A stretch of DNA of 64,000 nucleotides from Roseiarcus sp963758335 (lineage in GTDB: Bacteria; Pseudomonadota; Alphaproteobacteria; Rhizobiales; Beijerinckiaceae). The stretch covers positions 1,674,001 through 1,738,000 of the forward strand of contig CAVWVF010000004.1 in assembly GCA_963758335.1 (NCBI GenBank), given 5' to 3'. The notes under the pieces were generated by a model. That model saw only the letters and a program-made list of their open reading frames with translations. It was not told the origin of the DNA and did no database searches. Of this stretch, positions 17,072-26,137 are shown piece after piece. Position numbers and translations under genes: made by a program. Each line of letters opens with the position of its first letter. Positions within the stretch are counted from its first letter, which is position 1.

Positions 17072-18064
17072 TCAGTTCTTTGGCGCTTCCTTCCGCTCCT
17101 CGCCAGCCTTCTGCGCCTCTCCGGCCGGAGAAGCGTTCTGCGCTTCGCCTGCGGGCGCCTCGCCGCCCGCCGCCGCGGCCGCCGGCGTCGCGGCCGTCAT
17201 GATCCGCGCGTAGTCGCCCTCATACTTGGCGCCGGCGAGCGCCGCGGCGGAGGTCGCTTGAGCTTCTTTCTTGGCCAGATTCGAAGCGAGCTCCCGCTTG
17301 GCGAACTGGTTGGCCTGATCGCCGGTCAACGGCCGATCGTCCGCCGAAAGCACCTTGAAGAAGCTTGCGCTCGACTTGGAGCGGATGAAGAAGATGTCAT
17401 CGGGCTTTCTCCCTTCGAGCGGCTTCAACATTTCCGACGGCAAGGTCGCGCCGTCCACCGCCGCCGGCCCTCGGTTGTATTTGATGCCGAGGTCGTTCAG
17501 CTTCGCCTCGACCTGATCCATCGTTTTGAAGCCTTTCGTCGCCGCGGCGAGCAACTCCATGTCCTTCTGCGGCGGGAATGAGACCTGCTCAATCTGGAAA
17601 ATCTGCCGCTTGGCGAATTTATCGGGATGAGCCTCGATATAGGCGCCGACTTCGTTATTCGAGATGGTGGCGACCTTCGAGCCGAGATCGCGCTGGACAT
17701 ATGCGCCGGCCAGGATCTGTTCGCGCGACCGCAAGATGTCGAGATGAGCCGTGGGTTCGCGGTCGAGCTTGGCCGCGACCGCTTGCTGGACGAGATACTT
17801 GCGCTCGAGGATGCGGCTCAATACAGCCTTGACCACTTGGTCGCTGCGCTTGTCGGCGGGGATGTTGGCTAGGCGCAGTTCGTTGTCGAGCTCCTGCTGC
17901 GTCACGTCGTCCGGACCGACATGCGCGATGACCTGTCCCACGACTGCTTGCGTCTCTTGCTTCTTGCCGCAGCCGGCCAGCGCGACCGCGCCCGCAACAG
18001 CCGCGGCCGTCGCGGCTATGCGCCAGCCTCTGGATGCAAACCCTGGAACATCAAGCAAGGCCAT
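17072..18064 (-). CDS. PpiC/EpsD-type peptidyl-prolyl isomerase lipoprotein
   Basis: About 330 residues from the ATG at 18064 (an upstream ATG at 18094 is less likely). A hydrophobic signal ends in the lipobox LAGC, so it should be a lipoprotein. A SurA-N-like helical chaperone region follows (DDVTQQELDNELRL; ILERKYLVQQAVAAKLDR). Then comes a parvulin-like region (KRQIFQIEQVSFPPQ to FFIRSKSSASFFKVL). The tail is Ala/Pro/Glu-rich and low in complexity. The best family match is the EpsD type, found in exopolysaccharide export systems, but no polysaccharide genes are nearby. It is convergent with hypE. Confidence 0.75.
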   Translation of the reverse strand: MALLDVPGFASRGWRIAATAAAVAGAVALAGCGKKQETQAVVGQVIAHVGPDDVTQQELDNELRLANIPADKRSDQVVKAVLSRILERKYLVQQAVAAKLDREPTAHLDILRSREQILAGAYVQRDLGSKVATISNNEVGAYIEAHPDKFAKRQIFQIEQVSFPPQKDMELLAAATKGFKTMDQVEAKLNDLGIKYNRGPAAVDGATLPSEMLKPLEGRKPDDIFFIRSKSSASFFKVLSADDRPLTGDQANQFAKRELASNLAKKEAQATSAAALAGAKYEGDYARIMTAATPAAAAAGGEAPAGEAQNASPAGEAQKAGEERKEAPKN

Positions 18065-18311
18065 TCTCCCACACCTGTCCATCCCGCTTCTCACGACAGG
18101 CGGTCCGCTATAGAGCGCTTCCGAGAATTTTGCGAATAGAGCTTATTCAACCCCGCCTAAATGATCAAAAACGCTCTGTTTTGAAGCACGGGTGGCGAGG
18201 GTATGGCGGGCGTCCTGGAAAAAGTCGGCCAGCGTGATCGATCAGGAACAACCTCGCCCTCGAGTACGGCAAATCCGCGTGGGCGCCCCGGATTCCACTC
18301 CAGGGACCAAC

Positions 18312-19545
18312 TCAAATCTCGAATTCGACGCCGATTTCCAAGATCTGCTTTCCCGGGATCTTGAAATAGGCGCCAGACCGCTGGGCGTTGTGATGCATGA
18401 AGGCGAAGATCGCCTCGCGCCAGTCGAGATCGAATTTGGGAATCCTGCCGCGCGCCATCGCGTCGGCCAGTCCCCGGGGGACGTTGGGCTCCTCCATGAA
18501 TCCGAAGCGCAGTTCAGCGCGTGTGAGCCCCTCGGCAAGTGGCGTCACCAGGATCCGATCCTCGTCAGGCTCCCGCGGCGCCTCAGTCGTCGACACCGCG
18601 ACGAGGAGCACGTTCTCCTGCAGCGCGCGATTGCACTTGACGTTGTGCGAAAGCGCGAGCGGCACTCCCCTGGCCATCCGGCCGAGCACGATAGCCGTTC
18701 CCGGGATGCGGAACGGTGGACTCGCGCGAAGCCGCTCGATGAACTCCTGGGTTCGCTCCCGGACCTCGAGTCGCGCGGCGTCCATGACCTCCTCGCCTTG
18801 CGCCAAGTTAGCATCAGGAACGAGATGACGAAGGCGATAAGCAGTGGAAACCAGCCGCCTTCGAACAGCTTCGTCGACGTCGAGGCGAAGAACACGAGAT
18901 CGAGCCCAAGAAGGCCGACGTTGATGGGGTAGACGATCAGCGGATTGAACTTCCAGTGCAGCGCGACGAACGTCGCCATCAGCGTCGTGATCACCATCAG
19001 GAGCGACAACGCGATGCCGAACGCGCCCGCGAGTGCATCCGAGGAGCCGAAGCCGAGATCACGACGGTCAGCGGCACCACGATGCGCCCCATCTGGGGCG
19101 CATATAGTTTTAGCCCCTCGATCGCGCTCAAGACTGAAATCGCCGGCGTGATCGTCCCGTCGCCATAGAGCAGGGTCGCACCCACGAGGCCGATCACGAC
19201 CAGAGCGGCGCGCCATTTGTTGCGCTTGGCCCGGCGCGGGCTGACCAGGGCGAGCAGAGCCAGGATGCCGCCTTCGCCGTGGTTGTCGGCGCGCATGATA
19301 AGGATCGCGTATTTGACCGAGATGACGATGATCAGCGACCAAAAGATCAGCGACACGATGCCGAGGACTGCTTCCGCTGTCACCTGCCCTGTGGGGCTCG
19401 CGGACTTGGCTGCGACGTTGAGCGTACAGAGCGGGCTTGTGCCGATGTCGCCGAAGACGACCCCCATGCATGCGAGAGCCGCCGGCGCCAACGCCCGGCT
19501 ATGCTCCTTTCGCCCTGCTGCGACAATTTTGGCGGTTGCACTCAT
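18312..19545 (-). pseudogene. kup: KUP-type potassium transporter, deleted and frameshifted
   Basis: Reading the minus strand from 19545, the first 165 or so codons encode the Kup start (MGVVFGDIGTSPL, VKYAILIMRADNHGEGG, LLYGDGTITPAISVLSAIEG). At about 19050 the frame changes, and a large central segment is missing. The sequence resumes with later membrane helices (FGIALSLLMVITTLMATF, YPINVGLLGLDLVFFAS). A second shift near 18800 leads to the C-terminal cytosolic domain (RIPGTAIVLGRMARGVPLALSHNVK to the stop at 18312). Intact Kup proteins are about 620-640 residues; only about 430 are represented. The gene is dead. It is divergent from the truncated kdp copy at 19777. Confidence 0.85.
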
Positions 19546-19776
19546 TTAAGCCGCCTTTTTGAATGCGCTCGCGCAAAGCCGCTCTGGGCTGACAATCGGT
19601 CGCAGCGACGCTGCGACGCATTCAACTTTGTGCCCGGCAGGCAGGAAAGACAAGAGTGTCGCGGCGCATAGGTCTCGGCCTGTATCTTTATTGAATCTAT
19701 ATGCCGGCGGCCGCGTTTCCATGTCGAAACGTTACATGCGGCGCGGTAGACGGCGTCGTTCAGCGCGGAGGGTTTC

Positions 19777-19860
19777 ATGCTGGATGTCGTGTTCATTGCG
19801 CTCGGATTCGTGGTCATCGCCCTGATGGCGGTCTACGCAGCGGGTCAGCGTCGGCTTTGA
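19777..19860 (+). CDS. 27-aa membrane peptide upstream of kdpF, copy 1
   Basis: A tiny frame, MLDVVFIALGFVVIALMAVY followed by seven residues. It forms one hydrophobic helix with a short basic tail. It is preceded by a GCGGAGGG ribosome-binding stretch and followed 11 bases later by kdpF. The same peptide occurs at 22145 with a single substitution (Q to L near the end). The conservation in both copies supports that it is translated. One-helix peptides of this sort often precede kdpF in Proteobacteria. Confidence 0.55.
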   Translation: MLDVVFIALGFVVIALMAVYAAGQRRL

Positions 19861-19871
19861 GGAGGCGGGCG

Positions 19872-19958
19872 ATGACCGAACAGATCCTTGGACTGATCGT
19901 GGCCGTCGGGTTCGGCCTCTATCTGCTCTACACCTTGCTTCGTCCCGAGAAATTCTGA
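19872..19958 (+). CDS. kdpF: KdpF-like subunit, copy 1 (in truncated kdp copy)
   Basis: A 28-residue single-helix peptide (ILGLIVAVGFGLYLLYTLLR, then PEKF), the KdpF type that stabilises the KdpFABC potassium pump. It is preceded by GGAGGCGGGCG. It differs from the copy at 22240 by two residues. It belongs to the truncated duplicate, so it has no downstream kdpABC of its own and is probably redundant. Confidence 0.7.
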   Translation: MTEQILGLIVAVGFGLYLLYTLLRPEKF

Positions 19959-19974
19959 TTTCGAGGATTTTCCA

Positions 19975-20097
19975 ATGACCCTCGTCGGCTGGCTGCAGAT
20001 CGCGTTGACGCTTGCGCTCGTGGTGGTCTGCGCCCTTCCCCTCAGCAAAATCATCGCGGGCGCCTACGCCGGCGAAAGAAACTTTCTGGCGCCGTGA
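19975..20097 (+). pseudogene. kdpA: kdpA 5' fragment (40 codons)
   Basis: It starts exactly like the intact kdpA at 22343 (MTLVGWLQIALTLALVVVCA) and keeps the frame to GERNFL. It then runs into AP-stop where the duplication ends. The sequence immediately after belongs to a minus-strand kup fragment, so 20097 is a deletion or recombination junction. Confidence 0.85.
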
Positions 20098-20099
20098 TC

Positions 20100-20350
20100 A
20101 ACCATCCGACCGCGCGCATGATCAGGATCGCCTATTTGATCGAGATGACGATGATCAGCGACCAAAAGATCAGCGACACGATGCCGAGGACGGCTTCCGG
20201 CGCCACCCCTGCCCCGTGGACTGGCGGATTTGGCTGCGACGTTGAGCGTATAGAGCGGGCTCGTGTCGATGTCGCCGAAGGCGACGCCCATCGCTGCGAA
20301 AAGCACCTGCGCTTTCGGCAACGCCCCCTCTTCCGCTTGCCTGTCGCCAA
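20100..20350 (-). pseudogene. kup: Second kup fragment (5' part only)
   Basis: The minus strand encodes MGVAFGDIDTSPLYTLNVAA and then, in another frame, EAVLGIVSLIFWSLIIVISI. This is the same N-terminal segment as the kup copy starting at 19545. It has a frameshift between the two parts and is cut off at the 20097 junction. It shows that the duplicated unit included the divergent kup start as well as the kdp leader. Confidence 0.8.
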
Positions 20351-20430
20351 ACAAGATGGAACCTGCTCGAGGCCAGCGCGCAGGCGAGTCGCATTCGTCG
20401 CGCCAGTTGGGCTTTGGGAAACGCGAAACC

Positions 20431-21747
20431 ATGCTCAAGCGACTGCCGGTTCTGTACCAGTCCGTGATCTACAGCTTCCGCGGAGGCTTTCTCATCCGCC
20501 CGTTCCTGATTGTCCTCGGGCTCGGAACGGCCGGAGCGGCTCTTTCAGCGCTGGAAGAGCGGTTCCCGCAGATTCGGCGGATCGTCCCGGAAGCGCTGTT
20601 TCCTTCGCAGGAGGACCCACAGGTCGCACAGGCCATTCTCACCAGCATCGCAACCTCGACGATGACCGTCGTTTCGATCGTCTTCGCCATTCTGTTGATG
20701 ACGCTGACCCTTGCCTCGACTCAGTTTTCTCCGCGAATCCTGATCAGTTTCGTCCGCGATCGCGTCACCCAGTGGACGCTCGGAATCTTTCTTGGCACGT
20801 TTTCCTACTGCATCGCCGCGCTCCCGGCCGCCCGTTCGCTTCCATCTCCCTTCGCGCCGGTCGTCACTGTCGTCGGCGCGATGGCGCTCGCGCCGGTCTG
20901 CGTCGGCTGGCTGATCTACTTCATTCATCACATTTCGAACGCCATAAGCGTCAATCACATCGTCGATCGGATCCGCCGCGAGACCGAGCTCGTGATCAAC
21001 GGGCTTATGCCCTATCCCCGACGGCCGACGCACCGGGACGAGGCGTTTGGCGCCTCACTCGAAGAATTGAAGCACGCCCTGGCGAGCCGCCGATCAGGCT
21101 ACATCCGTTTTGTCGACATCCGACTCCTGAATTCGTTCGCCGAATCGTACGGCCTCTGTCTCAGGTTGGAGCGTCGCGTCGGTCAATTCATACCAGAGGG
21201 CGGCGCCCTGATGCGGACTACGCGCGGCGATCGCATTTCCGACGAGCGGGGGCTTGAGCTTCTCGCAGCGATCGACCTCGGCCCGACGCGCACCATGCAA
21301 CAGGACATCGAATTCGGCGTCGTGCAAATCGTCGATATTGCATTGCGGGCGATCTCGCCGGCGGTCAACGATCCGACGACCGCAATCAGCTCGATCGATC
21401 AGCTCAGCTCCATAATGATCCGGTGGACAAGCCGAGCTCCACCGCGGAGCTACTACTACGATCCGCCGCACGTTCTCCGGGTCATCGTTCCCTGGATCGA
21501 TTTCGACGGCCTGCTCGATTTGGCTTTCGAACAGATGCGCCACTATTCGATCTCGGACGCTGCAGTCAGCCTCAAACTCATGCGCGCATTGGGCGACATT
21601 TCGAGCACGACCAGCGATCCGAGTGTCCGCCGGCGCCTGCTCGAACGCGGCAAACGTATGGTCAACGGCTGCGACGGCCAGATTCAGGAATTCGACCTCG
21701 CAAGGCTTCGAGCGCGGCTCGCTCGGCTCGAATCCGGGTTGTCCTAA
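20431..21747 (+). CDS. DUF2254-family predicted membrane protein
   Basis: The product is 438 residues from the ATG at 20431. The N-terminal half has about four hydrophobic helices (LIRPFLIVLGLGTAGAAL; TVVSIVFAILLMTLTLAST; ALAPVCVGWLIYFIHHI). The C-terminal half is a soluble domain with the family-typical RAISPAVNDPTTAISSIDQL. The biochemical role of DUF2254 is unknown to me. It lies between the second kup scrap and the intact kdp leader, in the same direction as kdp. Its placement suggests a link with ion homeostasis, but that is inference only. Confidence 0.8.
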   Translation: MLKRLPVLYQSVIYSFRGGFLIRPFLIVLGLGTAGAALSALEERFPQIRRIVPEALFPSQEDPQVAQAILTSIATSTMTVVSIVFAILLMTLTLASTQFSPRILISFVRDRVTQWTLGIFLGTFSYCIAALPAARSLPSPFAPVVTVVGAMALAPVCVGWLIYFIHHISNAISVNHIVDRIRRETELVINGLMPYPRRPTHRDEAFGASLEELKHALASRRSGYIRFVDIRLLNSFAESYGLCLRLERRVGQFIPEGGALMRTTRGDRISDERGLELLAAIDLGPTRTMQQDIEFGVVQIVDIALRAISPAVNDPTTAISSIDQLSSIMIRWTSRAPPRSYYYDPPHVLRVIVPWIDFDGLLDLAFEQMRHYSISDAAVSLKLMRALGDISSTTSDPSVRRRLLERGKRMVNGCDGQIQEFDLARLRARLARLESGLS

Positions 21748-21951
21748 ACGGCGTAAGCGGATCGGCAGGCTGGGGACGGAACCGGGAGCCCTCGTGAATT
21801 GTCTGCCCCCCAGGAGCCACAAAGGCTCACAGTGTCGAAACAAAAGTCGTGAGGCGCTCGAAGTTTGGCGGCGGTGGCTTCTTCTGTCCATGAGCATGAT
21901 CGCTTCGGTCCAATCGTTGCGCAGCACAAAGCGACTCCGGTTTGACAGTTT

Positions 21952-22144
21952 GTCGCAGCAACGCTGCGACGCATTCAACTCTTGGACCCAGCGGGCAATA
22001 ACCAGCAGCAAGAACGGCGAGAATGCCTCGCACCGCCTGCCGCGGCGCGGATCTTTATTGAATCCTTATGCCGGCGGTCGCGTTTCGATATCGATACCTT
22101 ACATGGCGGCGCGGTAGACGGCGTCGTTCAGCGCGGAGGGTTTC
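21952..22144 (+). promoter_or_regulatory. kdp leader with palindrome (copy 2)
   Basis: The region before the intact kdp operon holds a 19-base inverted repeat at 21952-21970 (GTCGCAGCAACGCTGCGAC, central bases unpaired). It also holds a CTTTATTGAATC segment at about 22054 that is conserved in copy 1. As kdpD and kdpE are present, a KdpE-controlled promoter is expected here. I cannot place the KdpE box or transcription start with confidence. Confidence 0.4.
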
Positions 22145-22228
22145 ATGCTGGATGTCGTGTTCATTGCGCTCGGATTCGTGGTCATCGCCCTGATGGCGGT
22201 CTACGCCGCGGGTCTGCGTCGGCTTTGA
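22145..22228 (+). CDS. 27-aa membrane peptide upstream of kdpF, copy 2
   Basis: One hydrophobic helix (VVFIALGFVVIALMAVYAAG) with a basic end. It is preceded by GCGGAGGG and ends 11 bases before kdpF. It is nearly identical to the copy at 19777. Probably a small accessory membrane peptide of the Kdp system; function unknown. Confidence 0.6.
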   Translation: MLDVVFIALGFVVIALMAVYAAGLRRL

Positions 22229-22239
22229 GGAGGCGGGCG

Positions 22240-22326
22240 ATGACCGAACCGATCCTTGGACTGATCGTGGCCGTCGGGCTCGGCCTCTATCTGCTCTACA
22301 CCTTGCTTCGTCCCGAGAAATTCTGA
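22240..22326 (+). CDS. kdpF: Potassium-transporting ATPase subunit KdpF
   Basis: A 28-residue single-span peptide (LGLIVAVGLGLYLLYTLLR, ending PEKF). KdpF is the lipid-like stabilising subunit of the KdpFABC pump. The start follows GAGGAGGCGGGCG, and the gene ends 16 bases before kdpA. Confidence 0.85.
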   Translation: MTEPILGLIVAVGLGLYLLYTLLRPEKF

Positions 22327-22342
22327 TTTCGAGGATTTTCCA

Positions 22343-24052
22343 ATGACCCTCGTCGGCTGGCTGCAGATCGCGTTGACGCTTGCGCTCGTGGTGGTCTGCG
22401 CCATTCCCCTCAGCAAAATCATCGCGGGCGCCTACGCCGGCGAAAGAAATTTTCTGACGCCCGTGCTCGGGCCTGTCGAGCGTGGCTTCTACCGGCTGGC
22501 GGGCGTCGACCCGGCGTGGGAGCAGGACTGGTTCGCCTACACGGTCGCCATGGTCGTCTTTTCCGTCGCCGGATTCCTCTCGCTCTACGCCTCGCAGCGG
22601 CTGCAGAACGTTCTGCCGCTGAACCCGCGCGGCTTCGACGCCGTCGCGCCCGATCTCGCCTTCAACACCTCGTCCAGCTTCATCACCAACACGAACTGGC
22701 AGAATTACAGCGGCGAGACGACCATGAGTCATCTCACCCAGATGCTCGGCCTCACCGTGCACAACTTCCTGTCGGCGGCGACGGGCCTCGCCATGGCGTT
22801 CGCTCTCGTGCGCGGGTTTGCGCGCTCGTCGGCGGCGACGGTCGGCAACTTCTGGGTCGACCTGACGCGGGTTACGCTTTACATCCTCCTGCCGATCTCG
22901 GTCGTCGGCGCGCTCGTCTTCGTCGCGTTGGGCATGCCGCAGACACTCGCCGGCGCGGTCGACGCGACGACCCTCGAAGGCGCGAAGCAGACCATTTCGA
23001 TCGGGCCGGTCGCGAGCCAGGAGATCATCAAGGAGCTCGGCACCAACGGCGGCGGGTTCTTCAACGCCAACTCGGCTCATCCATTCGAGAACCCCAACGC
23101 CTGGACCAATTTCCTCGAGATCTGGGCGCTGCTGCTGATCCCGACGGCCTCCGTGCTCGCCTTTGGCCGCGCGGTCGGCGACCTGCGCCAGGGATGGGCC
23201 ATTCTGGCGGCGATGGCGGTATTCCTTATTGTCGGCATCGGGGTCGCCTACTGGTCGGAGACCGCCGGCAACCCGATTCTGACTGCGCTGAGCGTCGACC
23301 CTTCCGCGGGCAACCTCGAGGGCAAGGAGGTTCGCAACGGTCAGGCGATGTCCGTTCTGTTCGCGACCGCCACCTCCGGCACGAGCACCGGCGCGGTCAA
23401 CACGATGCACGATTCGCTGACGCCGCTCGCGGGCATGGTCCCGATGTTCAACCTTCTCGCCGGCTGCATCTGGCCGGGCGGCGTCGGCGCGGGTCTCTAC
23501 GGCTTCCTGGTCGTCGCCATCATCGCGGTGTTCATCGCCGGGCTGATGGTCGGCCGCACGCCCGAATATCTCGGCAAGAAGATCGAGGTGCGGGAGATGA
23601 AGTTCGCGATGCTCGCGGTGCTCATCTATCCGCTGAGCGTGCTCGGGTTCACCGGCGCGTCCGTACTGCTCAAGACCGCGCTCGACAGCCTCGGCAACAG
23701 CGGCCCGCACGGGCTCTCCGAAATCATCTATCTCTTCGCCTCGAGCAACGCCAACAACGGCTCGGCTTTCGCCGGGATCAACGGCAACACGCTCTGGTTC
23801 AACACGACGGGCGGTCTCGCCATGCTGCTCGGCCGCTTCGCCTATGTCGTGCCGGTCCTGGCGCTCGCCGGATCGCTGGCGGCGAAGAAGAAGGTTCCCG
23901 CCTCCGCCGGCACGTTCCCCACCGACGGCCCGCTGTTCGTCGGGCTGCTCGTCGGCGTGATCGTCATTCTCTATCTCCTGCAATACTTCCCCGCCCTGTC
24001 CCTTGGGCCGGTGGTCGAGCACCTCTTGATGCTCGGCGGCAAGACCTTCTGA
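22343..24052 (+). CDS. kdpA: Potassium-transporting ATPase subunit KdpA
   Basis: The potassium-channel-like subunit of the high-affinity Kdp pump in the inner membrane. The 569-residue length is normal for KdpA. About ten membrane segments and four selectivity-filter-like loops are visible: NTSSSFITNTNWQNYSGE, LGTNGGGFFNANSAHPFENP, ATSGTSTGAVNTMHDS and SSNANNGSAFAG. It is preceded by kdpF and followed by kdpB after 14 bases. The first 120 bases are duplicated at 19975. Confidence 0.95.
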   Translation: MTLVGWLQIALTLALVVVCAIPLSKIIAGAYAGERNFLTPVLGPVERGFYRLAGVDPAWEQDWFAYTVAMVVFSVAGFLSLYASQRLQNVLPLNPRGFDAVAPDLAFNTSSSFITNTNWQNYSGETTMSHLTQMLGLTVHNFLSAATGLAMAFALVRGFARSSAATVGNFWVDLTRVTLYILLPISVVGALVFVALGMPQTLAGAVDATTLEGAKQTISIGPVASQEIIKELGTNGGGFFNANSAHPFENPNAWTNFLEIWALLLIPTASVLAFGRAVGDLRQGWAILAAMAVFLIVGIGVAYWSETAGNPILTALSVDPSAGNLEGKEVRNGQAMSVLFATATSGTSTGAVNTMHDSLTPLAGMVPMFNLLAGCIWPGGVGAGLYGFLVVAIIAVFIAGLMVGRTPEYLGKKIEVREMKFAMLAVLIYPLSVLGFTGASVLLKTALDSLGNSGPHGLSEIIYLFASSNANNGSAFAGINGNTLWFNTTGGLAMLLGRFAYVVPVLALAGSLAAKKKVPASAGTFPTDGPLFVGLLVGVIVILYLLQYFPALSLGPVVEHLLMLGGKTF

Positions 24053-24066
24053 CGGGAGTCTGGTCC

Positions 24067-26121
24067 ATGTCGAAAAAAGCAAAGCCCCAAGGGCTGTTCG
24101 ACCGCAAGATCATCGGCCCTGCGGCGATCGCTGCGGTGCACAAGCTCGATCCGCGCGCGCTGGCGAAGAATCCGGTCATCTTCGTGACCGAGGTCGTCTC
24201 GGTCCTGGTGACGCTGTTCTTCGTGCGGGATCTCATAGCACACGACGGGCTCGCGTCCTTCACGGGACAGATCGCCGCCTGGCTATGGTTCACGGTCCTG
24301 TTCGCCAATTTCGCCGAGGCGGTGGCGGAAGGGCGCGGCAAGGCGCAGGCGGACACCTTGCGCCGGGCGCGCACCGACACCATCGCCAAGCGCTACGTCG
24401 ATCCGAAGACTCTGGACGGCCCCGTTGAGAGCGTGAACGCGCTCGACCTTCGCGCGGCCGATATCGTTCTGGTCGAGGCGGGCGAGATCATCCCGAGCGA
24501 CGGCGATATCATCGAAGGCGTCGCTTCCGTCAACGAATCAGCCATCACCGGCGAATCTGCGCCCGTCATTCGCGAAGCGGGCGGCGACCGATCGGCCGTC
24601 ACCGGCGGCACGACGGTGCTGTCGGACTACATCAAGGTGAGGATCACGGCCTCTCCGGGATCGACCTTCCTCGACCGCATGATCGCGCTCGTGGAGGGCG
24701 CCGAGCGCCAGAAGACCCCGAACGAGTTGGCGCTGTCGATCCTGCTGTCGGGGCTAACCATCATCTTCCTCATTGTCTGCGTCACGCTGTGGCCGATCGC
24801 CAGGTACTCGGGCACGGACCTGTCGGCGACGGTGCTGATTGCGCTCCTCGTCTGCCTCATTCCGACGACGATCGGCGGACTTCTGTCGGCGATCGGCATC
24901 GCCGGCATGGACCGGCTGATCCGGTTCAACGTCATCGCGACCTCAGGCCGATCGGTCGAGGCGGCGGGCGACGTCGACACGCTCTTGCTCGACAAGACCG
25001 GGACGATCACGTTCGGCAACCGGATGGCGACCGAGTTCATTCCCGTTCCCGGCGTCAGCACGAAAGAGCTCGCCACGGCGGCATTGGCCTCGAGCCTTGC
25101 GGACGAAACGCCGGAGGGCCGTTCGATTGTCGCGTTCGCCAGGGGAGACCACGGCATCCGCGAACCGAAATTCGACCCGGCAAATATGGTCGAGGTGCCT
25201 TTCTCCGCTCAGACGCGCATCTCCGGCGTCGATGTCGCCGGCCGGTCGATCCGCAAAGGGGCCGTCGACTCGATCCTGCGCTATCTCAAGACGACGCTGG
25301 ACAAGACGCCGTCCGAGTTCCGGCTCGCGGTCGAGCGCATCGGGATGTCCGGCGGCACGCCGCTCGCCGTGGCTGACAAGGGAACGCTTCTCGGCGTCAT
25401 ACACCTCAAGGACGTGGTAAAGCCTGGAATCAAGGAACGCTTTGCGGCCCTGCGCGCCATGGGGATTCGCACCGTCATGGTCACGGGCGACAATCCGATC
25501 ACCGCCGCGGCGATCGCCTCCGAAGCGGGCGTCGACGACTTCCTCGCCGAGGCGACGCCCGAGGAGAAGCTCGTCTACATCCGCAAGGAGCAGTTCGGCG
25601 GCCGGCTCATCGCCATGTGCGGCGACGGCACCAACGACGCGCCGGCGCTCGCCCAGGCGGACGTCGGGGTCGCGATGCAGACCGGCACGCAGGCTGCGCA
25701 CGAAGCCGGCAACATGGTCGACCTCGACTCCAACCCGACGAAGCTCATCGAGATCGTCGAGATCGGCAAGCAGCTCCTGATGACCCGCGGCTCGCTGACG
25801 ACCTTCTCCATCGCCAACGACGTCGCGAAATACTTCGCGATTCTTCCGGCGATGTTCCTCGCGACCTATCCGGCGCTGGCCGCGCTCAACGTGATGCGGC
25901 TCGCCTCGCCGCAGTCGGCGATCCTGTCCGCCGTCATCTTCAACGCGCTGATCATCATCGCGCTGATTCCGCTGGCGCTGAAGGGTGTCGCCTACCGGCC
26001 GGTCGGCGCGGCGGCGCTCCTGCGCCGCAACCTGCTTATCTATGGCTTGGGCGGAATCATCGCGCCCTTCATCGGCATCAAGGCGATCGACCTCGTCGTC
26101 GCCGCCTTGCACCTGGCTTGA
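24067..26121 (+). CDS. kdpB: Potassium-transporting P-type ATPase subunit KdpB
   Basis: The ATP-hydrolysing subunit of the Kdp pump, 684 residues from the ATG at 24067. It has the phosphorylation motif DKTGTITFGN, the TGES actuator loop (AITGESAPVI), the SGGTPLAV nucleotide-domain segment, the hinge MCGDGTNDAPALAQADVG and the expected membrane helices. Everything needed for catalysis is present. It starts just after kdpA and is followed by kdpC after 16 bases. Confidence 0.96.
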   Translation: MSKKAKPQGLFDRKIIGPAAIAAVHKLDPRALAKNPVIFVTEVVSVLVTLFFVRDLIAHDGLASFTGQIAAWLWFTVLFANFAEAVAEGRGKAQADTLRRARTDTIAKRYVDPKTLDGPVESVNALDLRAADIVLVEAGEIIPSDGDIIEGVASVNESAITGESAPVIREAGGDRSAVTGGTTVLSDYIKVRITASPGSTFLDRMIALVEGAERQKTPNELALSILLSGLTIIFLIVCVTLWPIARYSGTDLSATVLIALLVCLIPTTIGGLLSAIGIAGMDRLIRFNVIATSGRSVEAAGDVDTLLLDKTGTITFGNRMATEFIPVPGVSTKELATAALASSLADETPEGRSIVAFARGDHGIREPKFDPANMVEVPFSAQTRISGVDVAGRSIRKGAVDSILRYLKTTLDKTPSEFRLAVERIGMSGGTPLAVADKGTLLGVIHLKDVVKPGIKERFAALRAMGIRTVMVTGDNPITAAAIASEAGVDDFLAEATPEEKLVYIRKEQFGGRLIAMCGDGTNDAPALAQADVGVAMQTGTQAAHEAGNMVDLDSNPTKLIEIVEIGKQLLMTRGSLTTFSIANDVAKYFAILPAMFLATYPALAALNVMRLASPQSAILSAVIFNALIIIALIPLALKGVAYRPVGAAALLRRNLLIYGLGGIIAPFIGIKAIDLVVAALHLA

Positions 26122-26137
26122 TTATCGGGAGTTTTCG

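Larger units (their letters stand above)
19599..20097 (+). repeat. Duplicated kdp leader-kdpF-kdpA start, copy 1
   Basis: This block is almost identical to 21952-22465. The match includes a palindrome (GTCGCAGCGACGCTGCGAC at 19599-19617; GTCGCAGC-A-ACGCTGCGAC type at 21952-21970), the leader with CTTTATTGAATC, the 27-aa ORF, kdpF and the first part of kdpA. Only a handful of differences are visible from 19777 on. The copy stops abruptly at about 20097, where it is fused to a scrap of kup. Confidence 0.85.

Noticed and set aside
22055..24082. 675-codon open frame antisense to kdpA
   Set aside because: Composition is Arg/Glu/His/Asp-rich without any domain, as expected from the complement of a GC-rich gene. 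KdpA on the plus strand has all its family motifs.
24943..26112. 389-codon open frame antisense to kdpB
   Set aside because: Shadow of kdpB with low-complexity charged sequence.
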